Shown: positions 1 to 7,069 of the stretch, piece by piece
Numbering within the stretch: position 1 is the first letter of the stretch
How the letters are laid out: every line of letters starts with the position of its first letter
DNA from: JARRJY01 sp050116415
GTDB lineage: Bacteria; Pseudomonadota; Gammaproteobacteria; UBA6429; Thiohalophilaceae
Reading direction: 5' to 3'
Length of the DNA stretch: 21,521 bases
NCBI GenBank assembly: GCA_050116415.1
Contig: JASFOS010000023.1
Coordinates: 1-21,521, forward strand
The notes under the pieces: generated by a model
Seen by the model: the letters and a program-made list of their open reading frames with translations, nothing else
Told to the model about the DNA's origin: nothing
Databases searched by the model: none
Translations under genes and position numbers: made by a program

Positions 1-864
1 AACAATGCCAGCGAACCGCCGGCCGCGTTTGATGAAATTCATGGCCTGGGCCAGTTCGACAAGGTCGTCGATATCGACCAGAGCCCGATAGGCCGTACCC
101 CGCGCTCCAACCCGGCCACTTACACCGGGCTGTTTACCCCGATCCGGGAAATCTTCGCCGGGACCCAGGAGGCACGGGCACGCGGTTATTCACCGGGACG
201 TTTCAGCTTCAATGTTAAGGGTGGCCGTTGTGAAGCCTGCCAGGGTGACGGGGTGATCAAGGTGGAAATGCATTTTCTGCCTGATATTTACGTGCCTTGT
301 GATGTTTGCAAGGGCAAACGCTACAACCGTGAAACCCTGGAAGTGAAGTACAAGGGTAAGAATATTTTCCAGGTGCTGGAAATGACCGTGGAAGATGCCT
401 TGCAGTTCTTCGATGCCATCCCGGTCGTCAAGCGCAAGCTGCAGACCCTGATGGATGTCGGGCTGAGTTATATCACGTTGGGCCAAAATGCGACCACGCT
501 TTCCGGCGGCGAGGCACAACGTATTAAATTGTCCCGAGAACTGTCAAAACGCGATACCGGTAATACCCTGTATATTCTCGACGAACCCACCACCGGGCTG
601 CACTTTCATGACATCGAGCAATTACTGGCAGTACTGCATCGGCTGAGAGACCACGGCAATACCATCGTGGTGATTGAACACAACCTGGATGTGATTAAAA
701 CCGCGGACTGGATTATTGACATGGGCCCTGAGGGCGGCAATAAAGGGGGCGAACTGGTCTGCTGTGGTACGCCTGAAACCGTTGCTGAACAGCCAGCTTC
801 ACATACCGGCCAATACCTCAAGCCGTTACTGGGTAAACCGCAGTCCAGTAAAAAAACCGGTTAG
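1..864 (+). CDS. uvrA: UvrABC excinuclease subunit A, C-terminal part (5' end outside window)
   Basis: UvrA is the damage-recognition ATPase of nucleotide excision repair. It works as a dimer that loads UvrB onto damaged DNA. The frame is open from base 1 and runs 287 codons to a TAG, so about the last third of the usual ~940-residue protein is present. Visible landmarks, numbered from the first codon here, are a zinc module with CEAC (C77, C80) and CDVC (C100, C103), the ABC signature LSGGEAQR at about 167-174, Walker B LYILDEP at about 190-196, and the switch histidine in VIEHN at about 227. These belong to the second nucleotide-binding domain. The gene converges on the TPR-protein gene with only 8 bases between stop codons and no terminator-like hairpin. 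A lexA box, if any, would lie upstream of the window. Confidence 0.98.
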   Translation, partial: NNASEPPAAFDEIHGLGQFDKVVDIDQSPIGRTPRSNPATYTGLFTPIREIFAGTQEARARGYSPGRFSFNVKGGRCEACQGDGVIKVEMHFLPDIYVPCDVCKGKRYNRETLEVKYKGKNIFQVLEMTVEDALQFFDAIPVVKRKLQTLMDVGLSYITLGQNATTLSGGEAQRIKLSRELSKRDTGNTLYILDEPTTGLHFHDIEQLLAVLHRLRDHGNTIVVIEHNLDVIKTADWIIDMGPEGGNKGGELVCCGTPETVAEQPASHTGQYLKPLLGKPQSSKKTG

Positions 865-872
865 GCCAGGTT

Positions 873-1367
873 CTAAAGCAACCTGTCGGCAGGGCTGTAC
901 CAGCGATAAGTCAGTTTACCGAGCAGCATATTGAGCAGGTTTTTACGCGAAAAAAAGCCTAGTACCGGTTTACGTCGAATCCCCAGCGCAGATCGTAAAT
1001 GCAGTAACTGGGTATCCTGCGGATTGATGGCACTGCCCTTGGCGAGTGACTTGATCGCCAGTTCACGCTGCTGACTCTGGTTGGCGATGCATGCCATATG
1101 GTAAAACACGTCCGAATGCCGGGTTTCGTTTTCTGCGGCGGCCTGGCATAGCGCCAGTCCTTTTTCCGTATCGCCAAGGTTAAACAACGTTCTGCCATAA
1201 TAGGCGCGGTATTTATGTATATTGCTATCTGCATTATCGCTGTTGTTAATGGCGTCATTGAATAAAGGTAAGGCAGCAGAAAACTCGCCCGCGGTAAATA
1301 AGCTGAACCCGTCTCGAAAACTCTTGTGATATTGCTCAGGATTCTTCAATTCCCTGTAGATAGGCAT
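873..1367 (-). CDS. TPR-like hypothetical protein
   Basis: A 164-residue soluble protein with no signal peptide or membrane segment. It has helix-turn-helix pairs of tetratricopeptide type: a first unit around residues 12-40 (FRDGFSLFTAGEFSAALPLF), a second around 50-75 (YRAYYGRTLFNLGDTEKGLA) and a third around 84-112 (VFYHMACIANQSQQRELAIK, then NPQD). TPR proteins are protein-interaction scaffolds; no partner is known here. The C-terminal tail is basic and hydrophobic (LGIRRKPVLGFFSRKN, then LLGKLTYRW) and is not TPR, so it may be a separate docking segment. The ATG at 1367 is chosen because GGGAG lies five bases before it; an in-frame TTG at 1382 has no such site. The gene lies downstream of the SAM hydrolase-family gene on the same strand (78-base gap) and may share its transcript. 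The TPR call rests on pattern only. Confidence 0.8.
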   Translation of the reverse strand: MPIYRELKNPEQYHKSFRDGFSLFTAGEFSAALPLFNDAINNSDNADSNIHKYRAYYGRTLFNLGDTEKGLALCQAAAENETRHSDVFYHMACIANQSQQRELAIKSLAKGSAINPQDTQLLHLRSALGIRRKPVLGFFSRKNLLNMLLGKLTYRWYSPADRLL

Positions 1368-1445
1368 ATTGACTCCCTGCAAGTTGTTGTTATTTTACTA
1401 TCAAGTCTAGTCTTGCTTTTTAATTATGCAAGCAGTCGAGCATAA

Positions 1446-2168
1446 CTAGTCGATGATGTCCACCGTGTCGCCTATTTCAAGTGATAAGGTTTTACTGGCG
1501 TTTCCCTTGTTGACGGCAAGTTCAACCAGGTTACAGGAATTGAAATACCAGAAGGGTTGTCCCTCAGGCGCATACGAAAACGTTTCTGCAAAGTGAAGCG
1601 CCTGGCCATTAATGCTGATGATTTTATCTGTGCTGATACTGGTTGCCTGAATGCCGGTCATGGCATTACCAAAATGATCGATATAAATTACCTGGTAAAG
1701 GTCATTATTGATACTCAGTTCCCTCTGCGCTAACAGGTTATTATCGGGCATATTCCATTGACTCAGCATCGCCGCCACCGGTGCAAACAAGTCACGACCG
1801 TGGAACGAAGTTGACAGGGTTGCGGGTCGCCACAGTATTTCGTAGCGCTGGACATCGCTGCCACGTGCCTCGATCACGTTAAACAAGCCGTTATCAGGTC
1901 CGACGAACCAGCGCCCGTCAACCTGGACCATATAGGGGCGGCGTGCCGGTTCACCTACACCAGGATCGACTACCGCGACAAAAATTGAATCGAGCGGGAA
2001 TTGAGGTACCAGGGCGGCCAGTAAATACGCTGCTGCAACAGCATCAAACGCAGGCACATCATGCATCAGGTCTATAACCGGGACATCGGGCGCACTGCTT
2101 TTCAGCACTGCCTTCATTTGTCCTACGTAGGGGCCCTGCCAGCCAAAATCGGTAAATAAAACAATCAT
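1446..2168 (-). CDS. S-adenosyl-L-methionine hydrolase (adenosine-forming) family protein, DUF62
   Basis: Members of this family add water to SAM and release adenosine and methionine; relatives are the chlorinase and fluorinase. Numbered from ATG 2168, the 240-residue protein shows the family hallmarks: TDFG at 6-9 followed by YVGQMK at 14-19, VVDPGVG at 66-72, PDNGL at 91-95, SFHGRD at 121-126, and DHFGN in the C-terminal beta-barrel domain. The proposed catalytic triad known from archaeal members (Asp, Arg, His) is represented by D68, R76 or R77, and H123, so activity is plausible. The halogenase-specific insertion is not evident. The start is uncertain: MIVLFTDFG at 2168 fits the family, while an ATG at 2186 and a GTG at 2213 are in frame, and none has an ideal ribosome site (AGGA sits 1 base before 2186). 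The gene is divergent from the sulfatase-like gene. The cellular role in bacteria is poorly known. Confidence 0.9.
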   Translation of the reverse strand: MIVLFTDFGWQGPYVGQMKAVLKSSAPDVPVIDLMHDVPAFDAVAAAYLLAALVPQFPLDSIFVAVVDPGVGEPARRPYMVQVDGRWFVGPDNGLFNVIEARGSDVQRYEILWRPATLSTSFHGRDLFAPVAAMLSQWNMPDNNLLAQRELSINNDLYQVIYIDHFGNAMTGIQATSISTDKIISINGQALHFAETFSYAPEGQPFWYFNSCNLVELAVNKGNASKTLSLEIGDTVDIID

Positions 2169-2215
2169 TCGTGAACAGGTACTCATTTCCTGTATTATTA
2201 TCAAGATGACCACTA

Positions 2216-2244
2216 TTTACACAAAAAATGCATCAAATTACAAT
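2216..2244 (+). promoter_or_regulatory. Candidate sigma-70 promoter for the sulfatase-like gene
   Basis: TTTACA (2216-2221) and TACAAT (2239-2244) are separated by 17 bases. Each hexamer matches the sigma-70 consensus at five of six positions. Transcription would start near 2251, giving a leader of about 80 bases before the chosen ATG at 2331. It lies in the divergent gap with the SAM hydrolase-family gene, and its upstream end reaches close to that gene's possible start codons. Confidence 0.6.
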
Positions 2245-2249
2245 AATTT
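2235..2249. repeat. Perfect inverted repeat over the -10 region
   Basis: AAATTA (2235-2240), spacer CAA, then TAATTT (2244-2249) form a perfect 6-base inverted repeat that covers the candidate -10 hexamer of the sulfatase-like gene. Its position is that of a repressor operator, but it is AT-rich and short, so chance is a real alternative. No regulator gene is visible nearby. Confidence 0.35.
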
Positions 2250-2330
2250 ACCCGAAGTATTCAGGGAAGCCGGAACCTTTCAGCACCACTCTCTCCACTG
2301 AATTTCGTGAACCATATAGATGGGAAAATG

Positions 2331-4442
2331 ATGGAACACACAACCACACAACACAAAAACTTTAACCTCATCTACTGGGGCCTGATCGCGAGTATTTTTA
2401 TTATTAGCGATATCCTGTGGAACCTGTATTCAGGGCGTTCGGCACTTTACGACTCGCTGATGATACCCTGGCTAAGAGTCACAGTCGTTAGCGTCGGTCT
2501 GCTGGTTTTCTTGCTGTTTCTTGCACTGCTTGCCTTTTTACTACATCGCCTGGCAGCAATACCCGCAGCCAACAACCGTAAAACCGCAGATATCACCGCA
2601 TTTATCATCTTCAGTTTGCTGATTTTTCTTTATACCGCGAGTTGGCTGAGTTTTCATTACACCGGGATATTCCTCAACGTTGATATCTTCCGGATGCTGT
2701 TCAATGACCCCGTTCAGCTCATGCAGCATGTCACTCATATATCACCGCTGTCACTCGGCTTCGCCGTAGTGGTAACGTTGCTGGTTTCTGGTTTGCTTAC
2801 CTACAAGCTGAAGAAGTTTTCTCACAAACTGGCAAGCCGACACTATACGCTCACCAGAAACACCCTGCTTGCCGGCGCCCTGGTTATCGGTATCGGCGCC
2901 ATTTCCAGTGTTATGTTTTTTTCATTGAGCAGCGGAAAAATAACCGACCCAAACACAGGCATTGCCTATACACCGCTTGAACGATTCAACGAAACAGTGG
3001 CGCAAAGAACAGGCCCCATCATATCGGTGGCCTGGGGATTAAAATCGTCACTGGAGCCCATTTTGCTTGGCACGGAAAGTAGCAGCAATAATGAACGGGT
3101 TGTCAGTCGAGATATTATCCCAATGAATAAGTATCTCGAAGACAGTAAACCGAAAAAAAAGAAAAATGTTATCGTATTGCTGGTTGAGTCTCTTCGTTCC
3201 GATCAACTCCCAGTTTATGGCGGTAGTGAGAATGTCATGCCGACATTGCAGGATATCGCAGCCCAGTCCATCGTCTACACCAATGCCTACGCCACATCGA
3301 GTCATTCCAACTATTCAGATCTGGCCCCCTTGTCATCACACTACCCGTTACGTTCAATCAATGTGCACTATTATCCGAAAGAGCCCAGTTACCCTCGGGT
3401 ACTCCTGCATGACATTTTAAAACCACTCGGCTATAAAACGGCCATCATCTCTTCGCAAAATGAGCATTGGGGAAACATGCTGAATTATCTTGATACCGGT
3501 AATGTTGACTATATTCTTCATGCAGAAAACTATGATGGCATACTGAGAAAATCCCTGTCCAATAACAGCTCAGCCGATGATCCTTTAATGGGTGACAAGA
3601 AACAGGGCAAAATCGATGACAAGTTCACCATTAACGAAGCCATCAAGTGGATTGATTCACAGAAAGAACAACCTTTCATGCTCTACATGAACTTACAATC
3701 CAGTCACTTCCCCTATGATGTGTCCGATAAATATTTGCAGGACGAGAAGTACAACAAACCCAAGTTGCCCAAGTTTATCGGCCCCAACCTGGATATACAG
3801 GATAAAGATGGATTTAAAAAAGCTTACCAGGACTCTCTGCGTTATATCGATATGCATATTTCGCGTTTCATCGATTACCTCAAGCAAGAATCTCTCTGGC
3901 AAGATACTATCCTGGTGGTAAGTGCAGATACAGCCACAGCGTTTTTTGAACATGGGCAATGGGGCAACGGCGGTCCGCTGTATGATGAGGTCGTCAAGGT
4001 TCCGTTGTTTATCTATAATGCTGACTATGAGCATAAAATTAATAATTGGCTCACCAGTCATGTTGATGTGATGCCAACCCTGGTTGATATGCTGGGGCTG
4101 CCTCCCCACCCGTCATTCCAGGGAACCAGCACCTTAACAGCCGGTAACCCGCAACAGGAAAACCGTCCTGTCTTTCTTGTTTGTCAGTCGCCTGCCGGTT
4201 ATCAATACGCGGTAGTCCAGGATAATTGGAAGTTGATTTTTGACGGCACCCAGGCAAGAAAAATACTGTACCGACTGGATGGTGACAATCCTGAAAAATA
4301 TGATTTTTCCAGCGAAAAGCCTGAACTTAACAACAAGTTAACTAACCTGTTATTCACCTGGATGAACACACAAATTGATTATTACCAGCAAAAAAACTGG
4401 CATCGCAAACAATATCCACCGGTGATAAATGGATATCAGTAA
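2331..4442 (+). CDS. Five-TM sulfatase-fold inner membrane protein (LtaS/YejM-like)
   Basis: Numbered from ATG 2331, a 703-residue protein. Five hydrophobic segments lie at about 11-32, 46-72, 88-110, 142-159 and 178-200, followed by a linker rich in Lys and a periplasmic alkaline-phosphatase-superfamily domain from about 275. This is the layout of lipoteichoic acid synthases, phosphoethanolamine transferases and YejM/PbgA. Seen in the domain: E286 in LLVESLRSD (first metal ligand position), a Ser-rich nucleophile region at about 322-334 with S326 the best-aligned candidate, SHFPY with H459, and D533 in VVSADTATAFFEHG. The usual Asp-His pair is Asp-Thr (D533-T534); H541 follows. Catalysis is therefore doubtful and a structural or sensory role like YejM is possible. 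The ATG at 2331 is chosen because TGGGA lies five bases upstream; ATG 2328 and GTG 2307 are alternatives. The substrate is unknown. Confidence 0.85.
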   Translation: MEHTTTQHKNFNLIYWGLIASIFIISDILWNLYSGRSALYDSLMIPWLRVTVVSVGLLVFLLFLALLAFLLHRLAAIPAANNRKTADITAFIIFSLLIFLYTASWLSFHYTGIFLNVDIFRMLFNDPVQLMQHVTHISPLSLGFAVVVTLLVSGLLTYKLKKFSHKLASRHYTLTRNTLLAGALVIGIGAISSVMFFSLSSGKITDPNTGIAYTPLERFNETVAQRTGPIISVAWGLKSSLEPILLGTESSSNNERVVSRDIIPMNKYLEDSKPKKKKNVIVLLVESLRSDQLPVYGGSENVMPTLQDIAAQSIVYTNAYATSSHSNYSDLAPLSSHYPLRSINVHYYPKEPSYPRVLLHDILKPLGYKTAIISSQNEHWGNMLNYLDTGNVDYILHAENYDGILRKSLSNNSSADDPLMGDKKQGKIDDKFTINEAIKWIDSQKEQPFMLYMNLQSSHFPYDVSDKYLQDEKYNKPKLPKFIGPNLDIQDKDGFKKAYQDSLRYIDMHISRFIDYLKQESLWQDTILVVSADTATAFFEHGQWGNGGPLYDEVVKVPLFIYNADYEHKINNWLTSHVDVMPTLVDMLGLPPHPSFQGTSTLTAGNPQQENRPVFLVCQSPAGYQYAVVQDNWKLIFDGTQARKILYRLDGDNPEKYDFSSEKPELNNKLTNLLFTWMNTQIDYYQQKNWHRKQYPPVINGYQ

Positions 4443-4497
4443 CAAAGTCTTCGATTATATTATCCGCTTCATCCAACCTGACTTGTTTATATAAGTC

Positions 4498-4530
4498 AAA
4501 ACCCTGCAAGTATTACCTCTTGCAGGGTTT
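4498..4530. terminator. Bidirectional hairpin terminator
   Basis: AAACCCTGCAAG (4499-4510) pairs perfectly with CTTGCAGGGTTT (4519-4530) around an 8-base loop. On the plus strand it follows the sulfatase-like gene. On the minus strand it follows the chemoreceptor gene and is trailed by TTTT. The T tracts are short, so efficiency is uncertain, but its position between two convergent genes supports the call. Confidence 0.75.
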
Positions 4531-4551
4531 GCTGTTCACATAAAGTCCCGA

Positions 4552-6465
4552 TCAGGTTTTAAACTGTCCCACGATACTTGTCAGTTGTTGCGCCAGGGCA
4601 CTTAGGGTTTGACTACTGTCCGTGGTGCGACTCGAGTTACTTGTCACTTCGTCAGCCATGGTATTAATGGTGACCACGTTCTTATTGATCTCTTCGGCTA
4701 CCTGGCTTTGCTCTTCTGCCGCACTGGCAATCTGGGTATTCATATCACTGATACTCGCCACCGCGGCTGTAATGTTATCAAGCGAAGTACCAGCCTCCCT
4801 TGCCTTTTTCACACTAATACTGGCTTTCTCACCGCCTTCAGTCATTACTGCTACTGCCGCTCTGGTACCTGACTGTAGCTTTTCAATCATGTCCTGAATT
4901 TCCTGTGTAGACTCCTGGGTACGCGAAGCCAGGGTTCTCACTTCGTCGGCGACGACGGCAAAACCACGTCCCTGCTCACCCGCCCGGGCGGCCTCGATTG
5001 CCGCATTCAGGGCCAACAGGTTTGTTTGTTCGGCAATGCCCCTGATCACATCCAGTACACTGCCAATCTGTTCACTATCGGTTTCAACCTCGTTTATAAC
5101 CGATGCAGCGCGTTCAACCTCACTGGCGAGGACTTCTATCGCGGAAACGCTTTCCAGAACAATCGTCTTGCCTTGAATTGTCTGTGTATCGGCTTGCTGC
5201 GCAGATGCGGCGGCCTCAGAGGCACTGCGCGCAACTTCCTGAACGGTTGCTGTCATTTCGTTCATCGCGGTGGCGACCTGCTCAATTTCACTACGCTGCC
5301 GGCTAATACTATTACTTGACTCAATCGTGGTGTCGCTCAATGACTGTGACTCGCCAGACAGTTGGTTCGCTGCCGCTGTAATCTCGATAATGATTGCCCT
5401 GATCTTTTCGGAAAACTGGTTAAAAGCATTGGCTAATTGTGCTATCTCGTCCTTTCCGTTAACGGCAATTCGTTTTGTCAGGTCTCCCTCACCTTCAGCG
5501 ATATCCTGCAAGGCTGACACCGTATTTTTTATCGGGTTAACAATACTTCGGCCGATAAACATCGCCATGACCAGGCCCGTCAGAATTGCCACAATGCCAA
5601 TGGCGACAAGAACATACGTAGCCTGGTTCAGTGCACTCACATAAGAAGAGCGATCCATTGCAATCTCAAGCACCCCTACCGGCTGACCACTGAAGTCATT
5701 AACAATACCTGCATAAATGGCATACGGCGTATTATTAATGTTTCCCTCAGAGAGCAGTTTTTTCCCCTGGTTAATTACCCCACTTAACTGCTCATCACTC
5801 AGAAGCGAGGCTTTACCCATGGTGTTGGCAAACTGTTTAAGGCCGTTATCAGCCATCACATGCATGATCAGTTCAACACCGTATTTGTGTTTAAATGCAT
5901 CAAAGAAAGGTTGCCCAAATGACATCCCCAGTTCCAATGACCCAATATGCTTACCGTTATTGAATACCGGCACCATGCCACGCACCCCCAGGCCTGCAAC
6001 ACCTTTCTCTATACCACCGACGGGTTGTTTCGTCACATTGGTCCTGACTACCGTTTTTCTAAAGGAAGCGAGATCATCGCCAAATTTTGCGGGTTTATGC
6101 ACGCGCAGAAACGAGGTTGCAGGCGGTGTATGGAACTGGAATTGACGAACACCATAATCATTTTTTAGCGTAGCAAAGGTAGGCACAAGTAACGCTTTCA
6201 ATCCGGGACGATCACCTTTGCTAAACGCTTCGCTAACCTGGGGGATCCTGGCGACCAGCGCACTCGCCACCTGGGCTACCCGAGCTTCAGCCTGTATGGC
6301 TGCTGACACATTTTCATATAACCCTTTTAATTCTCGCTCTTCTGCATCGTGGATCAACGAATCAATTTGCTGAACAATAACTGGGACTATGATTCCGATT
6401 AACAAAACCAGCAAGATTGAAATACCTGCCGATATGCGAAACCCGATGGAATACTTGTTCATCAT
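4552..6465 (-). CDS. Methyl-accepting chemotaxis protein with Cache sensor and HAMP
   Basis: A 637-residue transmembrane chemoreceptor that would signal through CheW and CheA to the flagellar motor. TM1 is at about 9-33. A periplasmic region at about 34-281 looks like a double-Cache sensor (strands such as FQFHTPPATSFLRVH and HIGSLELGMSF). TM2 is at about 282-304, HAMP at about 302-356, and a long coiled-coil signalling domain runs to the C-terminus. The hairpin tip is the highly conserved EQTNLLALNAAIEAARAGEQ at about 479-498, then GRGFAVVADEVR. Likely methylation sites are Glu/Gln pairs such as AAEEQSQ at about 582-588. No C-terminal CheR-docking pentapeptide is present. AAGGGG lies 4 bases before ATG 6465 and 7 before ATG 6462; either may be used. 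A FliA-type promoter lies upstream. The ligand is unknown. Confidence 0.95.
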   Translation of the reverse strand: MMNKYSIGFRISAGISILLVLLIGIIVPVIVQQIDSLIHDAEERELKGLYENVSAAIQAEARVAQVASALVARIPQVSEAFSKGDRPGLKALLVPTFATLKNDYGVRQFQFHTPPATSFLRVHKPAKFGDDLASFRKTVVRTNVTKQPVGGIEKGVAGLGVRGMVPVFNNGKHIGSLELGMSFGQPFFDAFKHKYGVELIMHVMADNGLKQFANTMGKASLLSDEQLSGVINQGKKLLSEGNINNTPYAIYAGIVNDFSGQPVGVLEIAMDRSSYVSALNQATYVLVAIGIVAILTGLVMAMFIGRSIVNPIKNTVSALQDIAEGEGDLTKRIAVNGKDEIAQLANAFNQFSEKIRAIIIEITAAANQLSGESQSLSDTTIESSNSISRQRSEIEQVATAMNEMTATVQEVARSASEAAASAQQADTQTIQGKTIVLESVSAIEVLASEVERAASVINEVETDSEQIGSVLDVIRGIAEQTNLLALNAAIEAARAGEQGRGFAVVADEVRTLASRTQESTQEIQDMIEKLQSGTRAAVAVMTEGGEKASISVKKAREAGTSLDNITAAVASISDMNTQIASAAEEQSQVAEEINKNVVTINTMADEVTSNSSRTTDSSQTLSALAQQLTSIVGQFKT

Positions 6466-6481
6466 AAAACCCCTTGCTAAA

Positions 6482-6496
6482 TTAGGTATAGCCTAA
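6482..6496. repeat. Short inverted repeat in the chemoreceptor leader
   Basis: TTAGG (6482-6486), spacer TATAG, CCTAA (6492-6496). It lies between the candidate FliA promoter and the ribosome site of the chemoreceptor gene, so it would be part of the 5' leader. It could be a weak hairpin or a protein site; at this size chance is likely. Confidence 0.25.
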
Positions 6497-6512
6497 AAAT
6501 TGTTACGAGGGT

Positions 6513-6539
6513 TTATCGGACGAGGCGTGATATTTTTTA
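6513..6539 (-). promoter_or_regulatory. Sigma-28 (FliA) flagellar promoter of the chemoreceptor gene
   Basis: On the minus strand TAAA (6539-6536) is followed after exactly 15 bases by TCCGATAA (6520-6513). The enterobacterial FliA consensus is TAAA, 15 bases, GCCGATAA, so 11 of 12 positions match with ideal spacing. Transcription would begin a few bases further on, near 6507, giving a leader of about 40 bases. FliA drives late flagellar and chemotaxis genes, which agrees with the product of the gene it precedes. Confidence 0.85.
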
Positions 6540-6570
6540 GGTTCTTTTAGTAAGGTTTCTGCCTATTTAT

Positions 6571-6607
6571 AAAAAAAAAAGCCGGACCTCATCAGGTCCG
6601 GCTTTTT
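6571..6607 (-). terminator. Rho-independent terminator after rplQ
   Basis: GCCGGACCT (6581-6589) and AGGTCCGGC (6594-6602) form a 9-base perfect stem with a 4-base loop. Ten A on the plus strand (6571-6580) give a ten-T tract for minus-strand transcripts, and TTTTT (6603-6607) follows on the other side. This closes the alpha operon 23 bases beyond rplQ and insulates the chemoreceptor promoter. Confidence 0.95.
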
Positions 6608-6629
6608 GATTTAGCAGTAAATCTTGTGG

Positions 6630-7031
6630 TTATGCTTCAGCAGTTTGTGCTTCAGTACTTGTTTCGCCTGTTTGTGGGCGATCAACCAGTTCGACGTAGG
6701 CCATTGGTGCATTATCTCCCGGGCGGAAACCACACTTAAGGATTCGCAAATAACCACCAGGACGGTCCTTATAACGTGGGCCTAACTCGTTAAACAGCTT
6801 GGTAACCGCATCACGATCACGCAAACGTGCAAATGCCAGGCGACGATTCGCAACAGTATCGTTCTTGGCTAAAGTGATCAGCTTTTCGGCTTTACGACGT
6901 AGCTCTTTAGCCTTTGGCAAAGTTGTTTTAATCAGCTCATGATCAAATAATGAAACAGACATATTTTTAAACATCGCTTTACGATGTGAGCTGTTTCGAT
7001 TTAATTGACGACCACTTTGACGGTGACGCAT
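6630..7031 (-). CDS. rplQ: 50S ribosomal protein L17 (bL17)
   Basis: L17 binds 23S rRNA near the peptide exit tunnel. The N-terminus MRHRQSGRQLNRNSSHRKAM is the family signature, and the core GYLRILKCGFRPGDNAPMAY matches the conserved C-terminal half. At 133 residues it is slightly longer than E. coli L17 (127) because of an acidic Glu/Thr/Ala tail (about 118-133), a variable region in the family. AGGG lies about nine bases before the ATG. It is the last gene of the alpha operon, 38 bases after rpoA and just before a strong terminator. Confidence 0.99.
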   Translation of the reverse strand: MRHRQSGRQLNRNSSHRKAMFKNMSVSLFDHELIKTTLPKAKELRRKAEKLITLAKNDTVANRRLAFARLRDRDAVTKLFNELGPRYKDRPGGYLRILKCGFRPGDNAPMAYVELVDRPQTGETSTEAQTAEA

Positions 7032-7069
7032 GGTTTTATACCCTAATTTCTTTGTTAATGCTTATGTGC

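Noticed and set aside
253..864. A separate 203-residue gene starting at GTG 253
   Set aside because: The frame stays open to base 1 with UvrA sequence, including the first half of the zinc module, so this is an internal GTG of uvrA.
1383..1445. CTTGC/GCAAG inverted repeat between the SAM hydrolase-family gene and the TPR gene
   Set aside because: An 11-base loop, a 5-base stem and no T tract in the transcribed direction; not a convincing terminator or regulatory element.
2187..2260. Minus-strand promoter candidates for the SAM hydrolase-family gene (TTGTAA-18-TAAATA and TTGTGT-16-GATAAT)
   Set aside because: Each matches the consensus poorly in at least one hexamer, and the start codon is uncertain, so neither can be preferred.
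2307..2330. GTG 2307 as start of the sulfatase-like gene
   Set aside because: No ribosome site precedes it, whereas TGGGA is placed well for ATG 2331.
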